The notes under the pieces were generated by a model. It had not been told where the DNA came from and made no database searches. It was given only the letters and a program-made list of their open reading frames with translations. This document shows, piece after piece, positions 48,067 through 57,109 of a stretch of 64,000 nucleotides of DNA. The stretch is from Halomonas fontilapidosi (GTDB lineage: Bacteria > Pseudomonadota > Gammaproteobacteria > Pseudomonadales > Halomonadaceae): assembly GCF_014192285.1 (NCBI RefSeq), contig NZ_JACHXQ010000001.1, positions 682,001 through 746,000 of the forward strand. The letters are read 5' to 3'. The position numbers and the translations under genes are program-made. How positions within the stretch are numbered: position 1 is the first letter of the stretch; each line of letters starts with the position of its first letter.

Positions 48067-49665
48067 ATGACGACATTCAAAGACGAACTCAAGGCTCTGG
48101 CTCAACTGCGCGAAGCCCAACAGGGCAAGTGGGACAACATCAACCCTGAACATGCGGCTCGCATGCGCCTCCAGAACCGCTTCCAGACTGGCCTGGACAT
48201 CGCTCGCTATACCGCCAAGATCATGCGCGCGGACATGGCCGCCTACGATGCGGACACCTCGCAGTACACCCAGTCGCTGGGCTGCTGGCACGGCTTCATC
48301 GGTCAGCAGAAGATGCTCTCGATCAAGAAGCACTTCGGCACCACCAAGCGTTCCTACCTGTACCTCTCCGGCTGGATGGTCGCCGCCCTGCGTTCGGAGT
48401 TCGGCCCCCTGCCCGACCAGTCCATGCACGAGAAGACCACCGTGCCGGGCCTGATCGAGGAGCTCTACACCTTCCTGCGCCAGGCCGACGCTTGGGAGCT
48501 CAACCATCTTTTCCGTGACCTGGACGAGGCAAAGAAGGCAGGCGACAACGCCAAGGCGGATGAGCTGGTCGCCAAGATCGACAGCCACGAAACCCACATC
48601 GTGCCGATCATCGCCGACATCGATGCCGGTTTCGGCAATGCCGAGGCCACCTACCTGCTGTCCAAGAAGATGATCGAGGCCGGTGCCTGCTGCATCCAGA
48701 TCGAGAACCAGGTCTCCGACGAGAAGCAGTGCGGCCACCAGGCCGGCAAGGTGACAGTGCCCCACGAGGACTTCATCGCCAAGATCAACGCCGTACGTTA
48801 CGCCTTCCTGGAACTCGGCGTGGAAGACGGGGTGATCGTTGCCCGCACCGACTCGCTGGGCGCCGGCCTGACCCAGAAGATCGCCGTGACTCAGGAGCCG
48901 GGCGACCTCGGCGACCAGTACAACAACTTCCTCGATGGCGACGAGATCGCCTCGGCCTCCGACATCAACAACGGCGACGTGGTGATCAAGCAGCAAGGCA
49001 AGCTGGTCAAGGTCAAGCGCCTGGCCTCCGGCCTCTACGAGTTCAAGCCGGGCACCGGCGAGGACCGAGTGGTGCTGGACTGCATCACCAGCCTGCAGAA
49101 CGGCGCCGACCTGCTGTGGATCGAGACCGAGAAGCCCCACGTCGGCCAGATCGCCGGCATGGTCAACCGCATTCGTGAAGTGTGTCCGGATGCCAAGCTG
49201 GTCTACAACAACTCGCCGTCCTTCAACTGGACCCTGAACTTCCGCCAACAGGTGTTCGATGCCTGGGAACAGGAAGGCAAGGACGTTTCCGGCTACGACC
49301 GCGCCGACCTGATGAACGCCAAGTACGACGACAGCGAGCTGGCGGCGGTGGCCGACGAGTGGACCCAGAACTTCCAGCGCGATGCCGCCCGTGAGGCCGG
49401 TATCTTCCATCACCTGATCACCCTGCCGACTTACCACACCGCGGCCCTCTCCACCGACAACCTGGCCAAGGGCTACTTCGGCGACGAAGGCATGCTGGCC
49501 TATGTTGCCGGCGTGCAGCGCAAGGAGATCCGCGAAGGCATCGCCACCGTCAAACACCAGGACATGGCCGGCTCCAACATCGGTGACGACCACAAGGAGT
49601 TCTTCCACGGCGAAGCGGCACTCAAGGCCGGCGGCAAGGACAACACCATGAACCAGTTCGGCTAA
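48067..49665 (+). CDS. aceA: Isocitrate lyase AceA (long form)
   Basis: Glyoxylate shunt enzyme splitting isocitrate into glyoxylate and succinate. The 532-residue size is that of the long Pseudomonas-type enzyme (531), not the 434-residue E. coli form. The active-site loop is SDEKQCGHQAGKV with the catalytic cysteine (KKCGH in others; the second Lys is Gln here). Also seen are DIDAGFGNAEATYLLSKKMI, GVIVARTDSLGAGLTQKIAV and VYNNSPSFNWTLNFRQQ. The 85 open codons upstream are leader. The start codon is preceded only by a weak site (GAAGGATGGCCCC). Confidence 0.97.
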   Translation: MTTFKDELKALAQLREAQQGKWDNINPEHAARMRLQNRFQTGLDIARYTAKIMRADMAAYDADTSQYTQSLGCWHGFIGQQKMLSIKKHFGTTKRSYLYLSGWMVAALRSEFGPLPDQSMHEKTTVPGLIEELYTFLRQADAWELNHLFRDLDEAKKAGDNAKADELVAKIDSHETHIVPIIADIDAGFGNAEATYLLSKKMIEAGACCIQIENQVSDEKQCGHQAGKVTVPHEDFIAKINAVRYAFLELGVEDGVIVARTDSLGAGLTQKIAVTQEPGDLGDQYNNFLDGDEIASASDINNGDVVIKQQGKLVKVKRLASGLYEFKPGTGEDRVVLDCITSLQNGADLLWIETEKPHVGQIAGMVNRIREVCPDAKLVYNNSPSFNWTLNFRQQVFDAWEQEGKDVSGYDRADLMNAKYDDSELAAVADEWTQNFQRDAAREAGIFHHLITLPTYHTAALSTDNLAKGYFGDEGMLAYVAGVQRKEIREGIATVKHQDMAGSNIGDDHKEFFHGEAALKAGGKDNTMNQFG

Positions 49666-49693
49666 GGCCGCTGGCGGTAACGGCGGGACCCCC

Positions 49694-49720
49694 GAGGGAG
49701 GCCACTGGCCTCCCTTTTTT
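49694..49720 (+). terminator. Rho-independent terminator of aceA
   Basis: An 8-bp stem GGGAGGCC/GGCCTCCC with an ACT loop and a TTTTTT run, ~30 bases after the aceA stop. Confidence 0.93.
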
Positions 49721-49879
49721 CATATTATTGATCGCACGGCGACGCTACACTCTGGCCAAGCATCGGCGCGCTGGCCAAGCCGGGGCGCAATGGATAGACT
49801 CGTTAGAGAACGCTGTCCGCTAACCCTTCATCCCCCCTTGGGGACCGATTGTCCATCACGGACATCAAGGAGATCCTGC

Positions 49880-50347
49880 ATGAAACGCCTTCTTCCCGTT
49901 CTGGCCATCGGCATCCTGACCCTTGCCGGCTGCGCCAACACCGCCCCCTACTCGGGCAATGTCTACAGCGGCAACCAGGCCAAGACGGCCCAGAACGTCA
50001 CCTTCGGCACCATCACCGCCCTGCGCCAGGTGCAGATCCAGGCCGACAGCCGGGCCGGCGGCCTGCTCGGCTCCGGCGGCGGCGCGGTGATCGGCGGCCT
50101 GCTCGGTAACCAGGTGGGTGGCGGCAGCGGACGCCAGCTGGCCACCGTGGCCGGTGCCATCGGCGGCGCCGTAGCCGGCACCAAGGTCGAGGAAGCGACC
50201 AACCGCATCACCGCCTGGGAAATGGAAATCCGCCAGGACAACGGCCAGACCGTGGTCGTGGTCCAGAAGGCAGACCAGAACTTCCAGGTCGGCCAGCGCG
50301 TCCGCCTGATTGGCAGCGGCACCAACGTCAGTGTGGCCCCTTACTGA
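49880..50347 (+). CDS. slyB: Outer-membrane lipoprotein SlyB (glycine zipper)
   Basis: A 155-residue lipoprotein, the same length as E. coli SlyB. The signal MKRLLPVLAIGILTLAGC ends in the lipobox LAGC. NTAPYSGNVYSGNQAKTAQN and FGTITALRQVQIQ follow. The glycine-zipper segment (GGAVIGGLLGNQVGGGSGRQ and AGAIGGAVAGTKVEEA) forms the membrane hairpin, and the C terminus has EIRQDNGQTVVVVQKADQNF. SlyB stabilises the outer membrane and is PhoPQ-controlled in enterics; no such box was looked for with certainty here. The start follows AAGGAG. Confidence 0.92.
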   Translation: MKRLLPVLAIGILTLAGCANTAPYSGNVYSGNQAKTAQNVTFGTITALRQVQIQADSRAGGLLGSGGGAVIGGLLGNQVGGGSGRQLATVAGAIGGAVAGTKVEEATNRITAWEMEIRQDNGQTVVVVQKADQNFQVGQRVRLIGSGTNVSVAPY

Positions 50348-50385
50348 GGTTGCCCACGGCCGCCTGAAAGGTCGCCAGAATGAAG

Positions 50386-50413
50386 AAGGCCCGCGGTGCG
50401 ATCCGCGGGCCTT
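50386..50413. terminator. Terminator between slyB and the next (convergent) gene
   Basis: An 11-bp stem AAGGCCCGCGG/CCGCGGGCCTT with a 6-base loop, 38 bases after slyB; usable from both strands. Confidence 0.75.
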
Positions 50414-50472
50414 GCTCGTTACGGTCGCTACGTCAACGGCCAGACGCTATGCGAGTGCTGCTGGATACAGAA

Positions 50473-50754
50473 TCAGTGCTGGTCGACCTTGTTCATGACC
50501 CAGCTAGCGAGCTTGGTGCCGATCGACGCCACTAGTCCGATCACGATCAGCGTGAACAGCATGTCCACGGGGCGCACGATGAAGGTGGCACCCAGAACCG
50601 CCAGGGCCGGGCACCAGACCCAGCGATCATCCTCGCTGCGCAGCACGGCAGGCAGCAGCGCATCGAGAATGCTGCTGACGGAGACGTCCCAGCGCTTGAG
50701 GAAGAGAAACAGAAGCACGGCGAAGGCAATCAGCCAGATCAGAGTCAAGGTCAT
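50473..50754 (-). CDS. Small inner-membrane protein of unknown function
   Basis: A 93-residue hydrophobic protein I do not recognise. One N-terminal helix (TLIWLIAFAVLLFLFLKRW) is followed by a ~30-residue loop with RSEDDRW, then two hydrophobic stretches (WCPALAVLGATFIVRPVDM, FTLIVIGLVASIGTKLASW). The start at 50754 has TGGAGAGTGCC upstream; 54 open codons further upstream are rejected as they lie over the slyD leader. It is a single gene between two plus-strand genes. Confidence 0.62.
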   Translation of the reverse strand: MTLTLIWLIAFAVLLFLFLKRWDVSVSSILDALLPAVLRSEDDRWVWCPALAVLGATFIVRPVDMLFTLIVIGLVASIGTKLASWVMNKVDQH

Positions 50755-50984
50755 GGCACTCTCCAGGAAAGGGTCGCTTGGGGGATGGGAAAATCGGACC
50801 CCGCAAGGGTATCCCCGCCCGGTAGGCCGCGCAACCGTCCAAAGGTCCCCGCTAGCGCGACTGTATGGGCGTGAATGCGGCTCAGGCTCGCCCCTCACAT
50901 CCTGAATTTCCTCCATGCCCCTGACAGCCGCTTGACTGCCGCGTTACCATGTCGCGCTACATGCACTCACCGAAAGGTTCATCA

Positions 50985-51467
50985 ATGCAGATTGCGCAGA
51001 ATTCCGTTGTCGCGTTCCACTACACCCTGACCAACGATTCAGGTGAAGTGCTGGACAGCTCGGAAGGCCGCGAGCCGCTGACCTACCTCCACGGCGCCGG
51101 CAACATCATTCCGGGCCTCGAGAAGGAGCTGGAAGGTCATGCCACCGGCGAAAAGCTTCAGGTCAAGGTTTCCCCCGAGGAGGGCTACGGCGACGTCCAG
51201 CCGCAGCTCGTTCAGGAAGTGCCGCGCGATGCCTTCCAGGGCGTCGAAAACGTCGAGCCGGGCATGCAGTTCCAGGCCCAGACCCAGGGCGGCCCGCTGA
51301 TGGTTACCGTGACCCAGGTCGATGGTGACACCGTCACCGTGGATGGCAACCATCCGCTCGCCGGCCAGCCGCTGAACTTCGACGTCGAGATCGCCGAGGT
51401 TCGCGAGGCCAGCGAGGAAGAAGTCGAGCACGGTCACGTGCACGGCGAGGGCGGCCACGAGCACTGA
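50985..51467 (+). CDS. slyD: FKBP-type peptidyl-prolyl isomerase, SlyD-like
   Basis: A 160-residue cytoplasmic prolyl isomerase and chaperone. FKBP domain MQIAQNSVVAFHYTLTNDSG, LTYLHGAGNIIPGLEKELEG and SPEEGYGDVQPQLVQEVPRD; the insert-in-flap chaperone domain follows (residues ~70-125) with VTVDGNHPLAGQPLNFDVEI closing the fold. The C-terminal tail is short and His-rich (HGHVHGEGGHEH), a metal-binding tail reduced compared with E. coli SlyD (196 residues). Start by homology; 12 open codons upstream ignored. A terminator follows. Confidence 0.9.
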   Translation: MQIAQNSVVAFHYTLTNDSGEVLDSSEGREPLTYLHGAGNIIPGLEKELEGHATGEKLQVKVSPEEGYGDVQPQLVQEVPRDAFQGVENVEPGMQFQAQTQGGPLMVTVTQVDGDTVTVDGNHPLAGQPLNFDVEIAEVREASEEEVEHGHVHGEGGHEH

Positions 51468-51513
51468 GGGCTCGCGTCGACCGCACCGGCCGCCGACAGG
51501 CGAATCCGGATTC

Positions 51514-51542
51514 CGAAGGGGCAGCCACTGGCTGCCCCTTCG
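51514..51542. terminator. Terminator after slyD
   Basis: A perfect 13-bp stem CGAAGGGGCAGCC/GGCTGCCCCTTCG with an ACT loop between slyD and the convergent CDP-alcohol transferase gene; suits both directions. Confidence 0.85.
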
Positions 51543-51546
51543 TCGT

Positions 51547-52191
51547 TCAGTTGCTCGGCGGCGTGCGACGCCCCTGCTCGAAGGCTCGCAGCGTGCGATG
51601 GCCGCCCCACAGCCGGGTGGCGGTCGTCACCAGGCAGGCCGCGCCGAAGACCATCGCCAGCAGCGGGAAGTGGTTTGGCAGCAGGCAGAAGAGCACAAAG
51701 GCCAGCACGGTCTCCGTCCCCTCGGTCAGGCCATGCAGGTAGTAGAAGGCCTTCTGCTGGAAGCGCGGCCGTTCCAGGCCGTAGCGCGTGGCCATGATGG
51801 CGAAGGCCAGGAACGAGGTCCCGGTGCCGATGAAGGCAAACAGCAGAAAGGCCGCCGCCAGGGCATTGGCCGCCGGTTCTGCCAGGGCGAACCCCAGTAC
51901 CACCGCCGCGTAGAAGACGAAGTCCAGGCCGATATCGAGAAAGCCCCCGGCATCGCTGGCCTCTCCCGTCAGCCGGGCCAGGGCGCCATCCAGCCCGTCG
52001 CCGAGGCGATTGAGCAGGATGGCCACCAGCGCCGGCAGATACCAGCCAAGAGCCAGCAGCGGCAGGGCCAGCATTCCCACCAGGAAGGCGACGACCGTCA
52101 CCTGGTCGGGGCGCACCCTCAGCGCCACCAGGCCGCGGGCCAGCGCCAACAGCGGCCCTTGGGTCAGGGGCATGGTCCAGCGGTCGAGCAT
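51547..52191 (-). CDS. CDP-alcohol phosphatidyltransferase family membrane protein
   Basis: A 214-residue integral membrane enzyme with the full CDP-alcohol phosphotransferase signature DG-x2-AR-x8-G-x3-D-x3-D, seen from DGALAR to DIGLD (residues ~65-90). Six hydrophobic segments follow the usual order. The family joins a CDP-activated lipid or alcohol to an alcohol acceptor; the substrate is unknown, and it is not an obvious pgsA or pssA. The ATG follows GAGGTAGC and starts one base after the stop of the TVP38-reductase fusion, so the two are translated together. Confidence 0.88.
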   Translation of the reverse strand: MLDRWTMPLTQGPLLALARGLVALRVRPDQVTVVAFLVGMLALPLLALGWYLPALVAILLNRLGDGLDGALARLTGEASDAGGFLDIGLDFVFYAAVVLGFALAEPAANALAAAFLLFAFIGTGTSFLAFAIMATRYGLERPRFQQKAFYYLHGLTEGTETVLAFVLFCLLPNHFPLLAMVFGAACLVTTATRLWGGHRTLRAFEQGRRTPPSN

Positions 52192-52192
52192 G

Positions 52193-54385
52193 CTACCTCC
52201 CTGCCTCGTCGACGCTGTTGTCACCCCGCCGCCAGGCGAAATAGCGCTTAAGCCAGCCCAGCAGGCGTTCCGGCTTGTGGGCATTCTTCCACACGCCGGC
52301 CGTAGCCTTGACCGCCTCGCTGTGGGTCGGATAGGGATGAATGGTGCCCAGCAGCTTGTTGAGCCCGATGCCGCGGGTCATCGCCAGGGTGAACTCGGCG
52401 AGCATTTCCCCCGCCCCCTGGCCGACGATGGTGGCGCCGAGAATCCGGTCACGACCGGGCACGGTCAGTACCTTCACGAAGCCGCGTGTCTGGCCCTCGG
52501 CGATCGCGCGATCCAGCTCACTCAAGGCATAGCGCGTGACCTCGACCTTGACGTGCGACGCCAGGGCTTCCCGCTCGTTGAGCCCGACCCGCGCCACCTC
52601 CGGATCCGTGAAGGTGACAGCCGGCAGGGCCCGATAGCTCACTCTGAACCGCTTGAGCTCGCCGAACAGGGCATTCACCGTAGCATGCCAGGCCTGGTGG
52701 GCGCTGGCATGGGTCAACTGGTAGGGACCCGCCACGTCACCGCAGGCCCAGACGTTGGGCAGCACGCTCTGCAGCGACTCGTCCACCGCCAGGGTGCCGT
52801 CGGAACGCGTCTCGACGCCGAGGGCCTCGAGGCCTAACCCCTCGACATTGGCCTGGCGCCCCACCGCCACCAGCAGGTGGGAGAAGGGCAACCGCTCACG
52901 CACTGGCTCACCCTGGGCATCGTGACGCTCTACCTCCAGGGCATGGCCACCGCCCTCCTCGCTCACCACGCGCAGCGCCCGGGTGGCGAGATGCAGATCC
53001 AGGCCCTCCTCGCCCAGCCGGGCCTCGACCTCGCTGGCCACGTCGCGGTCTTCACGAGGCAGCAGTTGGCCGCCCATCTCCACCAGCGCCACTCGGCTGC
53101 CCAGCCGGGCGAAGCTCTGGCCCAGTTCACAGCCAATGGGGCCACCGCCCAGCACCACCAGTCGCTCGGGGAGGGACTCGAGCCGCCAGAGGTTATCGGA
53201 GGTAAGCACCTCGATCTCGTCCATACCGGGCAGCGGCGGTATCCGCGGTCGCGCTCCACTGGCGATGATCACATGACGCGTGGTCATCACCCGCTCGCCG
53301 GACGTCTCGCGAACACGCACCCGCCAGGGATCCTCGAGGACGGCTTCCCCGGCAACCACCTCCACGCCCAGCCCTTCGTAGCGCTCGCGACTGTCGTGGG
53401 GCTCCACCTCGCGGATGGCGCGGTGCACATGGTCCATCACGGCGGCGAAATCCACCTCGGGTTCTCCGGCGCTGACCCCGTAACGCGGGGCGTCGCGGAT
53501 CTCGCTGGCGATGCGGGCGGCGCGGATCAGTGCCTTGGAGGGGACGCAGCCGGTATTGAGGCAATCGCCGCCCAGCCGATGGCGCTCCACCAGCGCCACT
53601 CGGGCCTTCACTGCCGAGGCGATGTAGCTCGCGACCAGCCCTGCCGACCCGCCACCGATGACCACGATGTCCTGATCGAAATGCCGTGGACGCGCGAAGC
53701 GGCGGGCCAACTGGCGCCGCTTGCCGATCGCCACCAGGGCGCGCGCCAGCCAGGGAAAGAGGCCGATCAGCACAAAGGAGCCGATCAGCCCCGGAGAAAG
53801 CACGTCGGAGAGCGACTCCAGATTGCCGAGCTCGCGCCCCGCGTTCACGAACACCGCCGTGCCCGGCAGCATGCCGACCTGACTGACCCAGTAGAAGGTC
53901 CAGAGCCGCATGCGGGTCAGGCCCATCACCAGATTGATGACAAAGAAGGGAAAGAGCGGAATCAGTCGCAGGGTAAACAGATAAAAGGCGCCTTCGCGCT
54001 CGATGCCGGCATTGATGCGGGCCAGCTGGGTAGCAAAGCGCTGCTCAAGTGGCGCGCGCGCCAGGGTGCGGGCGATCAGCGCGGCCAGCGTGGCGCCGAG
54101 GGCGCTGGCGAAGGAGATCAGCAGCAGCCCCCAGCCAAAACCGAACAATGCGCCACCGAGCAGGGTCAGCAGGGTGGCGCCGGGCAACGAGACCGCCGTG
54201 ATGGCCACGTAAGCCAGAAAGAAGCCACCACCGACGGTCAGGGGCTCAGCGGCCAACCAGGCCTGGAACTGCGCCTGCTCGGCCTGAAGGTTTTCGAGGG
54301 TCAGGGCCTGGTCGGCTCCGCTGACGAAGTAGGCCGCGACCAGCAAGGCAATCACGGCCGCGAGTATCAGGCGTCGTCGTGTCAA
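52193..54385 (-). CDS. Fused TVP38/TMEM64 membrane protein and FAD-dependent disulfide oxidoreductase
   Basis: A 730-residue fusion. Residues ~1-230 are a TVP38/DedA-type membrane domain (GATLLTLLGGALFGFGWGLL, RLIPLFPFFVINLVMGLT). After a basic linker (KRRQLARRFARPRHF) comes a mercuric-reductase/lipoamide-dehydrogenase-like enzyme. It has the FAD site IVVIGGGSAGLVASYIASAV, the redox pair GGDCLNTGCVPSKA, the NAD site VVLGGGPIGCELG, the second FAD contact VWACGDVAG and the dimer-interface HPYPTHSE. It lacks the extra C-terminal cysteines of true MerA. TTG 54385 is preferred over an earlier GTG because GGGAGACC lies six bases upstream. It is the first gene of a pair with the CDP-alcohol transferase. 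Confidence 0.9.
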   Translation of the reverse strand: MTRRRLILAAVIALLVAAYFVSGADQALTLENLQAEQAQFQAWLAAEPLTVGGGFFLAYVAITAVSLPGATLLTLLGGALFGFGWGLLLISFASALGATLAALIARTLARAPLEQRFATQLARINAGIEREGAFYLFTLRLIPLFPFFVINLVMGLTRMRLWTFYWVSQVGMLPGTAVFVNAGRELGNLESLSDVLSPGLIGSFVLIGLFPWLARALVAIGKRRQLARRFARPRHFDQDIVVIGGGSAGLVASYIASAVKARVALVERHRLGGDCLNTGCVPSKALIRAARIASEIRDAPRYGVSAGEPEVDFAAVMDHVHRAIREVEPHDSRERYEGLGVEVVAGEAVLEDPWRVRVRETSGERVMTTRHVIIASGARPRIPPLPGMDEIEVLTSDNLWRLESLPERLVVLGGGPIGCELGQSFARLGSRVALVEMGGQLLPREDRDVASEVEARLGEEGLDLHLATRALRVVSEEGGGHALEVERHDAQGEPVRERLPFSHLLVAVGRQANVEGLGLEALGVETRSDGTLAVDESLQSVLPNVWACGDVAGPYQLTHASAHQAWHATVNALFGELKRFRVSYRALPAVTFTDPEVARVGLNEREALASHVKVEVTRYALSELDRAIAEGQTRGFVKVLTVPGRDRILGATIVGQGAGEMLAEFTLAMTRGIGLNKLLGTIHPYPTHSEAVKATAGVWKNAHKPERLLGWLKRYFAWRRGDNSVDEAGR

Positions 54386-54573
54386 GGGTGGTCTCCCGTA
54401 AGTCAATGATAATGGCACCGCATCCGCGGATGATGAAGTCGACCCTATGTCGTGGTGGGCAGCGATAACTTACGCCGCAGCGATCGCGGCGTAGTGTAAG
54501 GAAACGGATCAATGCGGAACTCAACGTCTCTCCGCCTCTCCAACTTACCAGCCATCAGCAATGGAGCCATGAA

Positions 54574-55212
54574 ATGCGCCTGCCGTCCCACGCCGCACTT
54601 CGTCATCTCGCACTATTCGCACCGCCCATCGCACTTGCAATCGCCCTGTCCGGCACCTCCCAAGCCAATCAAGAGACCGCCAGTGCCGTCTTTGCCGGCG
54701 GCTGCTTCTGGTGCATGGAGGAAGCCTACGACAAGGTGGAAGGCGTGCAGGCCACCATTTCCGGCTACAGCGGCGGCCACACCGAGGACCCGACCTACCA
54801 GCAGGTCACGGCCGGCGGCACCGGCCATGCCGAAGTGGTCAAGGTCGAGTACGACCCCGAGCAGGTCGACTACGCGACCCTGCTGCACGTGTTCTGGCGA
54901 AACATCGACCCGTTCGCCGTGGATCGCCAGTTCTGCGACCAGGGCGCCTCCTACCGCAGCGCCATCTTCCCCATGGATGCCGAGCAGCGCGCGCTGGCCG
55001 AGGCCAGCAAGCAGGCCGCGGCCGAGCGTTTCGACCAGCCGATTGCCACTGAAATCAACGACTTCGAGGTCTTCTATCCGGCCGAGGCGTATCACCAGGA
55101 CTACTACATGGAGAACCCGGTGCGCTATCGCTTCTACAAGTCGGCGTGCGGCCGGGTCGAGCGCCTCGAGGAGGTCTGGGGCGAGGAGGCCGGTGCCAAC
55201 GCGGCCTCCTAA
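54574..55212 (+). CDS. msrA: Peptide-methionine (S)-S-oxide reductase MsrA, exported
   Basis: Reduces the S epimer of methionine sulfoxide. The 212-residue precursor begins with a probable signal peptide (MRLPSHAALRHLALFAPPIALAIALSGTSQA), so it should work in the periplasm. The catalytic GGCFWCMEEAYDKVEGV is intact; GYSGGHTEDPTYQQVTAGGT, HAEVVKVEYDP and FWRNIDPFAVDRQFCDQG follow, with a C-terminal Cys (SACGRVERL) as possible resolving residue. Its last four bases overlap the end of the convergent MFS gene. Confidence 0.95.
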   Translation: MRLPSHAALRHLALFAPPIALAIALSGTSQANQETASAVFAGGCFWCMEEAYDKVEGVQATISGYSGGHTEDPTYQQVTAGGTGHAEVVKVEYDPEQVDYATLLHVFWRNIDPFAVDRQFCDQGASYRSAIFPMDAEQRALAEASKQAAAERFDQPIATEINDFEVFYPAEAYHQDYYMENPVRYRFYKSACGRVERLEEVWGEEAGANAAS

Positions 55213-56393
55213 TGCCCGCGACGCTCTCGCCGCCACAGCCAGGCAGCCAACCCCAGGGTCACCGCCAGCATCAACCAGGACGCCAGCACCACGCCCGGCC
55301 AGCCGGCGGCTCGCCAGAACGGTTCCAGCCAGAATCCGCCCAGGCTGGCACCGCTGTAGTAGAACACCAGGTACAGGGCCGAGGCGCTGCCTCGGGCCCG
55401 CAGAGCGTGACGCCCCACCCAGCTCGACGCCATGGAGTGAGCCAGGAAGAACCCGAAGGCGTTGACGGTCAGCCCGACAATGATCCAGCCGAGCGAGCCG
55501 GCCAGGGTCATGGCCGTGCCGCCGCTCAGGATCAGGATCCCCAGCATCATGCACACCGGCTGCGGCCAGCGAGCAGCGAATCGTCCGGAGAGCGACGAAC
55601 CGAGGGTACCCCCCAGGTACGTCAGGAAAATCAGCCCCAGCACGCGGGTACCCAGACCATAGGGCGCATCGGCCAGTCGGAAGGTGATATAGCTGTACTG
55701 ATTGATGAAGATCAGGAAGTTGAGCCCGCCAAGCAGGTAGGCGCCGAGCAGCAGCGGGTTGCGCAGGTGGCCGCCAAGATCGGCCAGGGCGCCGCGCAGC
55801 TCGAAGCGCCGCGGGGTGAAGGCCTGGGCGGCGGGCAGCAGCTTCCAGAACAGCGCCAGCCCCACCAGCGTCATCAGACCCACCGCCAGGAAACTGGCCG
55901 GTGTCCCGCCGACCTCGGCCACGGCGCCGCCCACTACCCGGCCACTGATGCCGCCCAGGGAGTTGGCGCCGATATACAGCCCCACTGCTGACAGCAGCGC
56001 CGGTCGCTCGAACTCGTCGCCCATCCAGGCGATCGCCACCGCCGGCAGCCCGCCCAGCACGAAACCCTGCAGAGCGCGCATCGCCAGCAATGTCTCGAAG
56101 TTCGGCGCGAACGCCAGCCCCAGCGAAAACAGCGCGGCCGCCAACAGGGTCACACGCATGATGGCATCCCGGCCGATGGCATCCGAGAGCGGACCGAATA
56201 CCAGCAGCGAGGCGGCCAGCGCCAGGGTGGCGACCGACATCACCAGACTGATGCCCAGCGTCGAGACCTCAAAGGTATCGCGCAGCGCCGGCAGCAAGGG
56301 CTGGGGGGCGTAGAGGTTGATGAAGACCAGAAAGGAGCCCAGGCACAAGGCCAGGGTCGCGCGCCACCATGCGCGGCTATGGGCGGCAATCAT
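55209..56393 (-). CDS. MFS transporter (YnfM-like)
   Basis: A 394-residue inner-membrane major facilitator with twelve predicted helices. The N half has LVFINLYAPQPLLPALRDTF, the helix 2-3 motif LVFGPLSDAIGRDAIMRVTL (G-x-L-S/A-D-x-x-G-R) and RALQGFVLGGLPAVAIAWMG (the antiporter G-x-x-G-P-like motif C region). The architecture resembles YnfM, an arabinose/drug-type exporter of unknown substrate. It converges with msrA with a 4-base stop overlap, so both must be tightly controlled at their 3' ends. Confidence 0.87.
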   Translation of the reverse strand: MIAAHSRAWWRATLALCLGSFLVFINLYAPQPLLPALRDTFEVSTLGISLVMSVATLALAASLLVFGPLSDAIGRDAIMRVTLLAAALFSLGLAFAPNFETLLAMRALQGFVLGGLPAVAIAWMGDEFERPALLSAVGLYIGANSLGGISGRVVGGAVAEVGGTPASFLAVGLMTLVGLALFWKLLPAAQAFTPRRFELRGALADLGGHLRNPLLLGAYLLGGLNFLIFINQYSYITFRLADAPYGLGTRVLGLIFLTYLGGTLGSSLSGRFAARWPQPVCMMLGILILSGGTAMTLAGSLGWIIVGLTVNAFGFFLAHSMASSWVGRHALRARGSASALYLVFYYSGASLGGFWLEPFWRAAGWPGVVLASWLMLAVTLGLAAWLWRRERRGH

Positions 56394-56491
56394 GGTGCCC
56401 TCCGACCAAGCAGGCCATGATCCACCGGCAAGCGTCTCTGCCGGGGCCCTCCCCGACGTGGTGTTGGCCCGCCACGAGACACTCCAAGCGA

Positions 56492-57109
56492 CTAGCCTTC
56501 GCCAATACCGCCCAGACGCTGAGCCAGACGGGTCGGCTCAAGGGTTCGCCTGGCCTGCCAGAAGTGACGCTGCCAGTAACGATTGTCGATGTCGGAGATC
56601 ATGACGCCCCGCGAGGTGGAGGCGTGCAGGAAGCGACCCTCGCCGACATAGATGCCCACATGGCGATACACGCCGGGGGGGCGAAAGAACACCAGATCGC
56701 CGGGGCGCAGCGCATCTCGCTCGACCTCGAGCCCTGTGCGGACCTGTTCCTCGGTGGTGCGCGGCAGGTCGAAGCGGAAGGTGTCGCTGAAGACGTTCTG
56801 TACCAGGGCCGAACAGTCGATGCCACGAAAGGAGCTTCCACCGAGCCGATAAGGCGTGCCGGCCCAGCGCTCGTGCTGAGCCAGCAGGGCTCGGCGAATT
56901 AGCGACGGGGGCGGGTTGTGAAGACCGCGGGCTTCCAGAATGGGGTTGTCCACGGGAGACATCAGCGGGTCGGCGGGCATCCCGGGCAGGTCCCTGGCAA
57001 AGTAGCCCCCGATGGCCGACTCTTCGCTACCACTCGACGCCGCACAGCCTGACACCAGCGCAATGACGCCACCCATGGCGCCAATACGGCACATGCGTTT
57101 GATTTGCAT
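56492..57109 (-). CDS. NlpC/P60 family lipoprotein (peptidoglycan endopeptidase)
   Basis: A 205-residue lipoprotein with a lipobox (IALVSGC, residues ~16-22) and a C-terminal NlpC/P60 domain. The catalytic cysteine lies in GSSFRGIDCSALVQNVFSDT, the histidine in PPGVYRHVGIYVGEGR and the third polar residue in FLHASTSRGVMISDI. It resembles the MepS/NlpC enzymes that cleave the cell wall cross-bridges. The start at 57109 gives the signal; the 199 open codons upstream look non-coding. GAGG lies about 10 bases upstream. It is followed by the MFS gene with a 98-bp gap. Confidence 0.88.
   Translation of the reverse strand: MQIKRMCRIGAMGGVIALVSGCAASSGSEESAIGGYFARDLPGMPADPLMSPVDNPILEARGLHNPPPSLIRRALLAQHERWAGTPYRLGGSSFRGIDCSALVQNVFSDTFRFDLPRTTEEQVRTGLEVERDALRPGDLVFFRPPGVYRHVGIYVGEGRFLHASTSRGVMISDIDNRYWQRHFWQARRTLEPTRLAQRLGGIGEG

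Noticed and set aside
52877-54409. A 510-codon plus-strand frame opposite the TVP38 fusion
   Set aside because: Shadow frame rich in His/Gln with no domain, whereas the minus strand encodes clear membrane and FAD domains.
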